A stretch of DNA of 64,000 nt, taken from positions 3,020,288 to 3,084,287 of the forward strand of contig NC_092676.1 in the NCBI RefSeq assembly GCF_964355755.1, written 5' to 3'. The notes beneath the pieces were generated by a model, which saw nothing but the letters and a program-made list of their open reading frames with translations, was not told where the DNA came from and did not search any database. The position numbers and the translations under genes are program-made. Each line of letters starts with the position of its first letter. Position 1 is the first letter of the stretch. The DNA comes from Antedon mediterranea (lineage: Eukaryota > Echinodermata > Crinoidea > Comatulida > Antedonidae). This document shows positions 1-11,831 of this stretch, in pieces.

Positions 1-59
1 CGAAGGCGTTCTTTCAAGTGATTTATATTTACAATATCTTTTTTATATATCGCTGTTTA

Positions 60-265
60 ACCAATGACTATCGCTCGTAATTGGTCAACTCACTTGCGTT
101 GCGCCTACGTCCTTGCGTTGCGTTGCGCCTACGTCCTTGCGTTTCGCCTACGTCCTGGCGTTGCGCCTACGTCCTTGGCTTGGTTGCGCATACGTCATTG
201 CGTTGCGCCTACGTCCTTGCGTTGCGCCTACGTCGTTGCGTTCTAGTGGGAACACAAGCTTACTG
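60..265. mobile_element. MITE family A, degenerate copy
   Basis: The stretch repeats a unit close to GCGCCTACGTCCTTGCGTT several times and ends with TTCTAGTGGGAACACAAGCTT, the right end of the palindromic MITE that recurs through the window. The left terminus is missing. Open frames here are artefacts of the repeat. It lies in the intron upstream of the DegT exon at 413. Confidence 0.8.
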
Positions 266-412
266 AAATCTCTTCAGATTCGTGAATTATTTTGTTTTCA
301 CAGTAACTAGATGCATTTTTACAATGAAACAATTAATATACAACAACTGTAAAGATACAAAGTCTTTGAAATAATGTTTTATTAAATTTTATTGCTATTT
401 TTAATTTCCCAG

Positions 413-2410
413 ATGCATCATGGTATGATGTCCTAGCAGCTGTTTCCATGACAATGAGTCTAGGTCACGATAACCGGGAGGATGTCAAACGCAAGTTGCA
501 GGACACATTTCAGAATATTAAAAACCGAAACACAGTGATTCCATGTCTGTCAGTGAGGTCAGCGTTTGACCTGTACTTACAGGTCAAGAAGTACCCGATA
601 GGGTCAGAGGTCATTATGACTGCTGTCAATATCCCAAGTATGAGTGAAATTGTAAAACATCATGGGTTAAATGTGGTTCCATGGGATATCAGTATCAATA
701 CATTGTTACCTAATCTAGACTCTTTTAAACAGATGGTATCAAACAAAACTGTTGGTGTTTTAGTTTCCCATATTTATGGCAAATATTCGAATATAGATGA
801 TTTGATATCAGTTGCTAAGCAACATAATCTTGACGTAATTGAGGACTGTGCAGAATCGTTTCACGGTCTTGAAGAACTTGGTAATGCGCAGGCAGATATT
901 GCGATGTTTAGTTTTGGAATAATCAAACACGCAACAGCATTTGGGGGTTCGCTGGTCAAAGTTCATGACCCTCAGATAGCAGAAAGGATGACCTCTCTGC
1001 ATGAAACATATCCAGTGCAGAACAGAAGTCAATACTTGCGAAAAGTGCTGAAGTATGCATTTCTGATGACGTTAGTGAATAGTCCATTTGTTACAAAGTA
1101 TGTTACAATGGTTGCTCGTGAATTGAACATTAATTACAAGGACTTGTTTGTACAGTATTTACGCACTTTTCCGGGTGACCTAATTAAGTCTATACGTCAG
1201 CAACCGTCTACGCCGTTAATGTGGATGATATACCGAAGGTATGAATAAACAAAATAATTAATTTATAACAATACTAATTTTTTAGTTATAGTGAACTACA
1301 ATTGAAAATATTATTTTAAAAAACACAAATAATGCTTATTATACCTGTTTAGGTTGAAAAATGTTGACCCAGACTCTTTCAAAGAAGGAATGAGAAGATA
1401 CGAGTATGTGGCAAATAAGATACCCAGTGAAATGTTGGTGGGGCGTGACAATGATTCGAAAAACTATTGGCTATTTCCTGTCCTTGTGGTAAGTTGTGTG
1501 GGAGATGGGCACGGTGACTACCCCTGACATTGAATAGCTGAGAGTTGATGTATAATTGACTCCTTTTTGGACCTGAGCAATCGGGAGGAAGAATCTGGTT
1601 AAAAAATAATACACAGACGATGATGAATCTTTTATATATGTGTATAAAGTTCAAAACATCTTACACTGCTATTTTATATAGAATTCCCAGTGCTGTATCT
1701 CCACTTTAACTATCTATTTCCGAAATATCATAGGAATATTTGTTAATACAGCATCTCATTTATCATGTAAGATTATGTTAAGGGTTGTGTTACTAACTAG
1801 ATACACATAAAATACATATGATGTTGTATTTCTTCTATGATACTTCGGAAATAGATACAGTACCGAGAACTGACTGAAACTGCAGTAAGTCTAAGCTAAT
1901 TTTCAGATTTGGTCCAAACACTTGTATATTGCATGGTAAGATAATTATGGTAAAACACATAGTTATTAGCCTAGGCCTATTAACAGAGTGGGTTCTCTTT
2001 TTTTTCGAACCCAGCATTGGTTTTGTTTGATTGCACATGACAACCCACTAAATTCCCAAGATATAGCCAAAATCCGAATAATGGGTACGTCTTTGTAAAA
2101 TGTTCTTTTCCAGAATAACCCAACAAAGTTCATCAAACTGTTATCGTCACTTGGTGTTGATGCCTACAGTGGTGCTACACAACTTTCCATAGTAGTCGCA
2201 ACTAACCAGACAGAAGCCCCATATCCACATGAGGCATGTAGCATGTTGGAAAGGGTTGTCTATCTACCAGTGCATAAGCATGTTCCATTCCACCATCTTG
2301 ATAACATCTGCTGTGCATTAGAAACTGCAATGAAAATGCTGGATGCATCAGAAGAGGAGTACGATGGAAAGAATCCAAAGATGCAGAAAAAGTTTAGAAG
2401 TAAATTGTGA
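413..2410 (+). CDS. DegT/DnrJ/EryC1/StrS aminotransferase-family protein, 5' partial
   Basis: Three exons are visible: 413-1238, 1353-1488 and 2114-2410 (stop TGA 2408-2410). All junctions are GT-AG and keep phase. The first exon starts at an acceptor (AG 411-412) and its frame is open right up to it, so one or more 5' exons lie upstream of the window; the ATG at 448 is probably not the true start. About 419 residues are present, near the usual length of this PLP fold. Family hallmarks seen: the motif VIEDCAESFHG, then FSFGIIKHATAFGG, whose lysine codon (925-927) sits where the PLP Schiff-base lysine of bacterial DegT/StrS enzymes lies. The family makes amino sugars by transaminating keto-sugar nucleotides; with the lysine kept, an active enzyme is plausible, but the substrate is unknown. 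Introns show that it is a real animal gene rather than contamination. An origin by ancient transfer from bacteria is an inference. Confidence 0.9.
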
Positions 2411-3620
2411 TATTGTTTAATTAAACGTTTGCTTGGCGAATAGACACCGGTAAAGTGCGATGTGCACCTTGAAGAATAGAAAAAGACGATTGTATCATAA
2501 CCGATCTCGAGACATTCTCAACCATACTTTATTCTCTTTTGAAAACACATGGGGTAACTCAAATCTAACTTTACTAGAGTATTTTTGTTCACTTAATTAT
2601 GGTTTGTAACTTTAATTTACCGCTGTGGACATTTAAGAGGGAATGTTTTATAATAATCTCTTGTTTAGGTAACTATATAGCAATGGATGATATGATGGGG
2701 AAAACGTTAAATTAATAATAAAATTCATCTTGTTGTGGTCTTCCTCATTGTTAAAAACTGCATTTGCTGTTGGGAATTTTTTTCTTCAAAATTTTTCATT
2801 ATTTTTGTATATTGTATTTCAAATGATTTGGTTTTTATTTTATTGAAAGCAATACACTTATTGCGCATGCGTAAACGAATTTCGCCAAAAAGTAAACGCA
2901 TTCTTAAAGATAAGAATCGCCGTCCAGGACAAATATGTATTTCATATAAAAATAATACCATTCAGTAGAAGATTTAAACTGTCGAGTCAGCTTTCAATCC
3001 AAATAAAAAGATAATTACAGTTCAACCTTTGGAGGTTTTGAAAACTATATATATATATGGTTTGTACTTAATTTGCTGTTACACATTGAAGATACATTAG
3101 ACAACATTTGACCTATTTAGACCTATTTAAATTACTGCGTTTGTCATGTTGTTAAGAAGCTAAGTATGCTATGCGTCTTGAAAGTCAATCACAATCCTTC
3201 ATCTAAAAGCTATAAACACGTTTTGTAGGTTGGCACGCATTATCATAAGAATATAGAAAACTACTTGAAATCATGCATGATGCGGTATTGTTGCTAATCA
3301 AATTCTCTTCATCTTGCCGATAATTGTCACGACGCAATGTTTACTCGGCAAACACATCACAACGATGACTGATGGAGTTTTCATGTTCTAGACAAATAAA
3401 AAGTCATACCGCAGCACCCTCAGACTTTATTGTTGAATGGTTAGAAGAATTTTTATTTGGTTTGGATATTAAAGAAGATTATGTGAATGAAGAGAGTTGA
3501 CAAATCTGTGCTAAGTTGCGTTGTTGCTTAGCAATATTCAACTATGGCAATTATCTAGAGTGTCGTCGTTAACATACTGCTGTCTTCATCGTCTGATTAC
3601 GAACATGAATGACATAGGCT
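2411..3620. other. intergenic, no gene seen
   Basis: AT-rich DNA between the DegT-type gene and the first unrecognised gene. I see no coding exon, RNA gene or recognisable transposon. An AATAAA-like stretch near 3001 could serve polyadenylation, but this is not firm. Confidence 0.5.
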
Positions 3621-3624
3621 CTGG

Positions 3625-4015
3625 TTGCCTTTCAGATTTTGTAAATTTTATACGCCGTATTAACGGCTGTAAGCCTACTAACGTTCCTTTAAACGATTGA
3701 GCTACTTTGGATATCTTACTGGAAAACATACTGCACAGATAGAACATGTGAATATTTCAGCCCGATCTTAAGGAACATTAACTGGTTCTTGTATGATGTT
3801 TTCATGTGTTTTATATGCACCTGTTGTCTTTCTGATTTTGTGAATTTTGTACGCCGTATTAATGGATGTAAACATACTGACGTTCCTCTAAACGATTGAG
3901 CTACTTTGGATGTTTTACTGGAAAACACACCGTACAGATACAATGATTTTGAATATTTCAGCCCGATCTTAAAGAACATTAACTGGTTTTTGTATAATGT
4001 TTTATTGTGTTTCCT
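3625..4015 (+). repeat. tandem duplication of a ~199-bp upstream block
   Basis: Two diverged copies lie head to tail (about 3625-3823 and 3824-4015). Both contain ACGCCGTATTAA (offset 199 bp), a block with AACGATTGAGCTACTTTGGA, and GAATATTTCAGCCCGATCTT. The second copy ends just before the ATG at 4033, so the duplicated unit probably contains the promoter or 5' UTR of that gene. Confidence 0.8.
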
Positions 4016-4032
4016 GCTTATGACAGACAAAT

Positions 4033-4884
4033 ATGGCATCGAGTGCTAAAAAGTCTCGTGAATTCAAGGCATTTCCAGTGTCCGTTGACATGGTTAGAGT
4101 TCAGAAAAATATTAAAACTGAAGAGAGAAAGTTAAAAGTAACGTTTGATAAGATGGAAAAGAAAAAGCACACCGATGCTGTGAAACACTTCACAGAAATG
4201 AGGGCAATTCGAAAAGAACTCCAAGGAGTCGAGCTTGCAAAGGCACAGACAACTATGACGTTTTCTTCACGTCAAGTCGCTGGTTTAGAAAAACCACCTT
4301 TTTTAACTTGTAAAAGTGTTACGAAATTCATACCTCCGACATTATGCCGACGTTACTTCGTTTCTATTGGACCGTCTGCATCCTCAACTGGAGCTGCTCA
4401 ATCCAGAGATTCGACTTCTCGGTCTTCATCTAGGAATTCAACACGACATTGTTCATTTTCAACAACTCGTAGCGAATTACTTTCCAACACTCGATTGTCA
4501 AATCACAGGTTAAGCATCGTAGAATATGAGCATATCAGAAAGCGTTCTAAAAGTTCATTGACATATAGACAGGAAAATGTGAAACACCCGTCCTCTCCTT
4601 TTAATACTTCATCTTGGATAGATGACGAAGAAGAATATGGTTTTTATAAGGAACCTTTTTCAGTTAAAAGTCAAAAGGTTCAGAAGTCAACAGAAGACTC
4701 TGTCTCACCAACAAAGACTGCTGCTCCTGAAAGGTTCACGAGTGAAGTACCTTCATCAACACTTTTGAGAATAAAAGCATTAAAACTGGACACTAAACGT
4801 CAGAACAGTGTCCTATCTGAAAGAGTAAAACAATTCATGAAGCCTCCGTCCACACCTACATTTAAGAAATATGTATACAAATAG
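4033..4884 (+). CDS. unrecognised single-exon coiled-coil-like protein
   Basis: An uninterrupted frame of 283 codons from ATG 4033 to TAG. I do not recognise a family. Residues 20-75 are rich in K, E and R with heptad-like spacing (for example KLKVTFDKMEKKKHTDAVKH) and look helical or coiled coil. Residues 120-160 are a Ser/Arg/Thr-rich disordered stretch. The tail is basic and ends in KKYVYK. There is no signal peptide or membrane segment. The length, the codon-like composition and the position after a duplicated upstream block favour a real gene, but no splice junction supports it. Its make-up (charged helix, disordered middle, short basic C-terminal helix) resembles the gene at 9323-10629. 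A distant tandem paralogue is possible but not shown. Confidence 0.6.
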   Translation: MASSAKKSREFKAFPVSVDMVRVQKNIKTEERKLKVTFDKMEKKKHTDAVKHFTEMRAIRKELQGVELAKAQTTMTFSSRQVAGLEKPPFLTCKSVTKFIPPTLCRRYFVSIGPSASSTGAAQSRDSTSRSSSRNSTRHCSFSTTRSELLSNTRLSNHRLSIVEYEHIRKRSKSSLTYRQENVKHPSSPFNTSSWIDDEEEYGFYKEPFSVKSQKVQKSTEDSVSPTKTAAPERFTSEVPSSTLLRIKALKLDTKRQNSVLSERVKQFMKPPSTPTFKKYVYK

Positions 4885-7800
4885 CGCGTCTTCTCTTCTA
4901 TTGATAATGTGTAGTGTTCTGAGCTCGTATTGTCGATAAACTCGTACTGCAGTTGCTTGGCGAATTGTTATGGTAGTAGAGAAGCTTGGTAAAATCCAAG
5001 CTTACTACTAAGTTCAAGTCGTAGGTTCATCTTGACCGTACTGTCAACGTTACGAGAGTTTTTACCAAAGCGTGTCCGAAACAGAGTGCGGTTTAAAATA
5101 AGTTGATGGAATGAGCCTATTGGCAATGACACGGTAGAAGCATGGAGTTATTTATATGGTAGAAGTATACAGAATAAAAGCAATGAAATCGCTGATAATA
5201 TGATCTTTGCGAAAATACAATCGAATAGGTTCAGTCCAACTTATTGAGGCTCATGCGCATGTCCACAAACTTGGCCTGGTCTCACCCATGTATCAGAATA
5301 ACGTTTGGTTACACTAAGATTACACATTGATAATTTAATTGTATCTTTTGACTTATCTGAAACACATGTTTAACCATGTTATTTGCTTCTGAAGTGCTGA
5401 TTACATCTTCAAACGAGTTGGAATGATATTCTACGTCGAATTTTAGAGTTGCTAAGAACAAATGGCATTTTTAAACAAAACTAGTGGACAAAAGCTATCT
5501 ATCTGGCGTCAGTCATCAGTTATAAGATAAATTGCTTTCGTCACAGTTATTTTCAGATCTTGTATAATTATTATTTAAGCACACTGTGAAATAGACCGGT
5601 GCTGTGAGGAGTTATTAAACGTTTTTCTTAATTTGTTATGTTTGCACAAAGTTTGGTGAGTTTCCATATTAAATAATAATTAACTTAGGCCTAATATTTT
5701 ATTTTATTTTTATTCTTACGCCGTTAGTCTTGTTACAATTATAGTTGAAAAGTTAATAATGGTAACATTATATAGTATTATTTTCTCGTTTCAATTATTT
5801 TCCGTCGAAATGAAAGTCGGAAAATACTTTTATGTGTTACGTTTTAATAGGTTATTGCAGTAGGTAATGTACATGGATTTATTTGTGACTTGAAATATCT
5901 GAGTCTTCTCACTATGTTCTACAACTCATTTCAGAGGCCCGTAAGAAAAATCACTTATTTTGCATTCATACTGAATTCCCTAATTTATTCAGAGGCGCAT
6001 AAAAAGTCACTTATTTTGCATACATAGGCCTACTCAATTCCCTAAGAATAATGTGTGAATATTCACCAATGAGAATTTAAATAAACGTGAGATGAACTCA
6101 CACAAGACAACAAAAAAAGGAATAATGTGTAGTGTACGGAAAAAAGAGTAATTTTGTATACACAGTCGAACCCTCCTTTGAGACTCCCCATATAAAGGGA
6201 TAATTTGATGGGTAATCTATTGTGTTGGTAATTACCAGGTACGTAGAATTAATGACACTGTATACAAATTTTCCATTATGTTAGCGCATTACCAACATTG
6301 TGCTTGTTTTTAATGTAGACCGTACTGTCAAAATATGAACACTTACCGTAAACACGGCGCGTTGTATTGTTCATGTCACCTTTAAAGTTCAAGTTACACA
6401 GTGATGAATAAAGATGGGTAAACTTTGTATATTTAGTGTTCTTGGATCTTGTTTGCACCGTTCAAATACAGTTGAGAGATCATTTTCGGTCCATTGCTTG
6501 TTGGACGATAGTTTTAAATCCTAGGCCTAATACATCGTATTGTTCAAGAAGAATTATCCTATAAGAGTTGATTTATTTGGAATATTTATCTTAAAACATA
6601 GGCTACAGTAGTACTTGGTATGGTAAGTAAATCATTTTATTGGGACATTGCTCATTATTTAAATTACCTTTGGGTTTCTTGTTGTTAGTCATCATCTAGG
6701 CCCTCCTAAATACACAGGCCTAATATCTTATTAGTATTCAGTGGGACGCCTGAAATGTGCGTTCACACTTAACGCCAAACGCTTTGTTACTTACCAAAAG
6801 CCTCCGTGTAACCAGGAGGAAATAAATCAATGAACACTTGTTGTTCTATTTCCTACGGTACGTCTTGGCTAATAGTGTTTTGTTTTTGTTTCTCTATAGT
6901 TATTAAATCTTGAAATAATTTCATTTGGATCCTAATATTATAGAAGAACAATGTTTCTTTTTTGTTGATCCAATAGATAGATTTATTTTCGATCTATTGA
7001 ATAAAAAAAATATGTCCATAGTTATGCCTACATGGCGTTTAGTCTTATTTTATTGACATTATCAAATGTTTATATTTAAAATTTAACAAAGTCATCGCGT
7101 GTTTTAAAATCAAATGTGTTGTATCTAATTTGAAAATTGTTATCAAATCTCAAATATGAAATATTTTCTACTATTATGAAACACACTGCATTGTTGACAA
7201 ACACGATAACTGTGTTTAAAGTGTACACTGTACCTATGGATATACACCTTTGTTAAATGTACACTACATCGGTTATTAACCTAATATTTATATTATAATG
7301 CATTATGATACATAAATAGATATTTATTGCATATTATTTAATTTGATCAGTTTATCAACAAAAGTAAAGAGCGTACATACTACTTTACGTGGTCTGGGAT
7401 CCAGGATTTTGAAATAGGTGGGGAGAGGGCGTGGGTATACAATTATTGTAAAAGCGCTGAACTTTATCCAATTTCCTAATCTTTTGGATTTAGCGGGGAT
7501 GGGTGAGGGGAGCTTCCTGGATCCACTTATGGGAAGGGTAATATACAGCGTTCTATCACATTAACGCAATTTACGCAACGTAAGCAAATGCCCTTCCAAT
7601 AATTGTGTTTTCCCCCGCCTGCGTTAAAAATCAAACCTGCGATATTTGCCGCACTATTGAGTCGTCGGTTCCCACTTGTGATTACGCAATAAATCACTTT
7701 GCGTCGATACGTCGCTGCGTTGCGTTCTAGTGGGAACCACGCTTTATCGTCCGGTCTACTCCAACGCATCGTTCCCCTCCCCCAAATTTCCCAACCGTTA

Positions 7801-9322
7801 ACTCCATAAGATCGGTAGGCATATTAAGATACCATTAACAATGTCTAGTTTAACCTTGGGTTAATGTTATTATTCCTAATATCGATCCAGTTCAATATAT
7901 TGCACTTGAATTAACCGTTGGTTGGTGATAGGCCTACCGATGTCATTCAAGGTCAAAAAATCACAAATCGTTATTGAACCATAGTATAGTCACTAGAGAT
8001 CTAACAACACATAATGATGTGTAGGCCTATATTCGAATCTGTGATATTCCTGCATGAGGCTAGGATAATATTGCTACGGCCCCTTTTTTGTGCAATTAAT
8101 TTCTGCGATAATGGTGAGTATTTAATAATGTATAATGTATCTCCTTTTATTTAGTCAGTATGTTGATCTGTATTATCATGACATTCTGTGGTTCTATTTC
8201 CTGGTATCCGTTTTGTCATGTTTATTTCAAAACTGTCTAATAAAGCGAATTAAGCTTAAAAGATCCACCAAATGGTGAGATGAAGGATTTTATCGTCATG
8301 TCTCAATTTCGAAAAAGATTTTTTTTTAAAGATTTGTCTAGCCCTTAATCATGCCCAATATTGTAAAACGTAAAAGGTCTAATTCACTGATGTATACCAC
8401 CACTTTATGTCGGATGCAGGATTTTTAAATTGAGTACCTCGAGGCTTATAAATGGAACCAAAATGTTATAATGTTGTGCATGCCTTTGCATTGATGTTGT
8501 TTCTTGTTATTAAAGCCAGTGCGTGGGATCCGCATGTATTTATAAAACATACAGTTATTTATAGGCCTATTGCATCAATACACTGATAAATTATGCAACA
8601 ATAAACTACGGTACATTATTTCATGAAGTAGGTTCACTGCTGCTGACGTCATTGTTTTTTTATAAACACAAACTAGATCGCCATATACAAATACAGTCTT
8701 AAGGAGATTCCAATGTCATTATCTAATGAGACATGTTATTATATATTAGCTAAATGTTTCTTTTATCGATAAACTACTATACATCACCTTGGAGATGAAG
8801 TACTAATTAGTGCCAAATCATTCCCCCTGAGACCTAGACCTTCTAACAATTGTATCAATTCATTTACTGTTTATTTGTTCTTTTGTTAGTCTTACCATTG
8901 TTAATGATGACACCATGATCTAGAACTACACACAGAGAATCGTATAATACTTAAAGTATCATACAACTTTACAATAAAGTAAATAATACAAAGGTAAGTT
9001 ACTTTTTATTTCTTAAGATTTATTTTAGGTGTTATTTTTCTCTCATCGACACAATAACACAATAATTACGAAGATACCTTTCAAATCAAAATCTGTTTCG
9101 AAATAAACTAATTTATATATTTATTAATTTTTTTGGGGATCGACAAGATTTTTACGAAAATTGTATTCTGTAATAGATAGTTGAGTCAATATGCAATGTG
9201 GTAAGATTGGAGATTGGTTGAGTTGAGTGGGTTAGATAAGTTTATAAATTAATAGTATTACGTTGCTATTTTATAGATTTATATACAACTGACACTTTTG
9301 TGGCAAAACACTCAGAATCACC
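4885..9322. other. intergenic, mostly featureless
   Basis: About 4.4 kb with no coding exon that I can support. It holds a MITE-A copy (7531-7746) and a short tandem duplication of about 58 bp at 5930-6045 sharing AGTCACTTATTTTGCATAC-like text. Open frames here are short and lack splice or family support. Confidence 0.5.
7531..7746. mobile_element. MITE family A, variant 2
   Basis: Shares ATGCCCTTCCAATAATTGTG, AAATCAAACCTGCGA and GTTCCCACTTGTGATTACGC with the full copy at 26338-26553 and ends with TTCTAGTGGGAACCACGCTTT. The left end is decayed. Confidence 0.85.
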
Positions 9323-10629
9323 ATGACACTGGACATACGAGGACATCTTAACGTTGAAAAGGTTAGAAACAACAAGGACATGCCCGCAGAAGAAGGAAGA
9401 GGGATTGGCTATTACGATGATTGTATGGCGAAATTAGCCAATCAAGAAGAGGATGAGAGATTGACAGAAACGATGGATTCCCTAAATCTTCAAAAAACCC
9501 GTATGTTGGCAGACACAAGACATGAACTGAAGAGCGTGGACAAAACATTGCGGAAGTTGCAGCGACAAAAGAAACTTCTTCGTAGAGCAACTCTGGAAAA
9601 TGTTATCAGTAGAGAAAATAAACAAGTCGTCTATAAGTCTTTTAAATCAATATCCGAAGAAGAAGAAGAGAGTGATGATACTGATATTGAGGTAAATTAT
9701 CAGTCGCTATCGTTAGGCGACGCCACAGGACAGAATCTTAGTGTGAACGTAGCTTTAACCTTAAGCCTGGTTCCCACTAGTGACGTAACCTACGCAACGT
9801 AAGAAAATGTCCCTCTAATAACTGTGTTGTCCTTCTCCTGCGTGAAATCAAACCTTGTGATTACGCAAAGTGCTGTTTTGCAATACGTCGCTGCGTTGCG
9901 TCGCGTTCTAGTGGGAACCACACTTTATATTAAATTTATAAAAACTATATTTTCTATTTTTAGAATTCGTCAAAGAGTGATGATTCGTCAACTGTCAACA
10001 AGGATGCGAGTGCCACGATGACATGCCCTGCATTTCCTGGTGTTCCGACACCAACAGACTCCAGTCTCGCAAGCTACGATACCTATTGGTTACGAAGACG
10101 TGGCGTGAATCCTCCACTTATGCCAAGACCAGCTTCAACTAAAATATTTAACGAGATAGAAAATGAAAAAACGAACAATGGAATAAATAAACGAAAAAAG
10201 TTTTACCGACAAAAGACAATGATTAATTTGAATAATAAAATTAATGAAAGTGACTCGTCAGTTAAAACAAAAACAGAGAAAGTTGAAAACAAATTTCGTC
10301 CTAAAACGTCAATTGGTCATAACCCTTCACGACGACGAAGTTCATTAAATAGTAATCGAGACCGCCCTCATACGGCTGTGGAGGTAGGGACGAGGGGTCG
10401 ATCAAGGCGGGAATTAACTCAGTTGACACACATAGATGCCGTGATGTCGTCAGAAAGAGAGTTTCGACGGAACGAATGGTTGGAAAATAAATCAATATTA
10501 AAAGCAGAGCAGGATCGCGTACTTAGAAGCAAAGTACAATCGTTTTTAGAAACTATCGAACGAGATAAAAAGAAGTTTCTTTCGGATGTAAAAGTTAGTG
10601 TAAAAAGTCGGGACTTAGACGTAATTTAA
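9323..10629 (+). CDS. unrecognised two-exon charged coiled-coil-like protein
   Basis: Exon 1 is 9323-9691 and exon 2 is 9964-10629; the GT-AG junction is phase 0 and gives a 344-residue protein. Residues 45-95 are a K/R/E/L-rich helix (LKSVDKTLRKLQRQKKLLRR), followed by an acidic run (SEEEEESDDTDIE). Exon 2 opens with a Ser/Asp stretch, continues with basic disordered text and ends in a long charged helix near QDRVLRSKVQSFLETIERDK. No signal peptide, membrane segment or enzyme motif is visible. I do not recognise the family. The 272-nt intron is largely made of a MITE. The two exons join in frame with no stop, which supports a real gene. It may be a distant relative of the gene at 4033-4884. 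Confidence 0.68.
9765..9929. mobile_element. MITE family A, variant 2, inside an intron
   Basis: Runs from TGGTTCCCACTAGTGACGTA to TTCTAGTGGGAACCACACTT and carries the variant-2 core (GAAATCAAACCTTGTGATTACG). It fills about 60% of the 9692-9963 intron and ends 34 bp before the splice acceptor. Reading through the donor enters the element and soon stops. Confidence 0.9.
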
Positions 10630-10659
10630 TTAGTAGATATTATAAAAGAAATGTAATAA

Positions 10660-10800
10660 AGCTTGGTTCCCACTAGGACGCAACGTATTGACGTAAGCGA
10701 TTGACCAAGGACATGCGTCAGTTCGGATAATACATCGCTTGTGATCATTGGTCAAATTACTTGTCAAGGTCCTTGCGTTGCGCGCGCGCGTCTAAGTGAA
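10660..10800. mobile_element. MITE family A, decayed copy in the 3' flank
   Basis: Left terminus AAGCTTGGTTCCCACTAGGA is intact; the core keeps CATCGCTTGTGATCATTGGTC; the right end has drifted (GCGCGCGCGCGTCTAAGTG). It starts about 30 bp after the stop codon at 10629, so it may lie in the 3' UTR. Confidence 0.85.
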
Positions 10801-11831
10801 AAGCAAACATTTTGAAAGCATCAATTGAAGTATCGTATCACAATTATAGTCTGAAATAAAAATATTTTAATTTTGAATAAATGTTTACCTACAATCATGG
10901 ATGATGTGTTACCTTTCATTCATTATTTTGCTAAAATCATTTTAGCAATATACAAGAAAATACATAAATAATACGAATTAAAATGGTATAAAAACATGAA
11001 CAGTAGAAAAAATGAGATAAATAATATACTACTATATAATATATAAAATATATAATAAAATCATTTTTTTGATAGTAAAAATGTAATAAAAAACATTAAT
11101 ACATTTTAAGAAAATATGGTGTTTTGTTTACCTCATTAAATTATCTTTTTAAACAAGGAAGACAATAACAAATATGCTGCAACTCAAAATCAAATATGAT
11201 TTTCACCCCCGCTACCTATGGGCCACCGTAGTTTGTTTGTTGGCAGACTACTTTCTAACCAATCGGATCTCATTGGATTCTTTACCGCCAAAGAAGATAG
11301 ATCAGAGCAAAACGTGTGAGTTATTATACTTTTTTTAGACCTATTTGAGGCCTCTAATGATTATTATATATATCTGCATGAGTTAAACAAATCATGTAGA
11401 CATGGGAAGATCAGTTATATGAATTATAGGCATTGTATATTCCATAGGATCATTTTTCCATTCTCGATGCTCAAGTCATAGCTAGCTAGGCCTGGCCTAC
11501 TTCAAGAGTGGTTAGACTATAGCTACTAGAGAGAGAGGCGAGATCAGCGCATGGCACTTCAGTCTGCGATTTAACCCTTTTTTCTGGGTTTAACCAGCTT
11601 AGCAAACTACCATGGTCAAGACCATTTCATACTTGGTAATTTAATCAGAAAATCCTTATTGGCTTGGTAAAACGTGTTCATTTGTGCTCTTAAGCACGCG
11701 CGTATATCGAGACTCGTCGTCGACGCAGCTGCAGTTACGTCATACGCGCGGTCGGCTCTGGACGGATACAACGAAAACGCCAGTTTTCCAATTTTGTGTG
11801 TTCGTATAATTCATTTTAAAGTACATATAGA
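10801..11831. other. intergenic and 5' flank of the CXorf65-like gene
   Basis: No exon is recognised. Near 11737 there is TTACGTCATACGCGCGG, a CRE-like site in a locally CpG-rich stretch about 100 bp before the start codon, and near 11262 a CCAAT box. These are plausible promoter elements of the gene starting at 11832. Confidence 0.4.

Noticed and set aside
64-310. Overlapping open frames rich in Leu/Arg/Cys in three phases
   Set aside because: They run through tandem MITE units; all phases are open because the repeat lacks stops.
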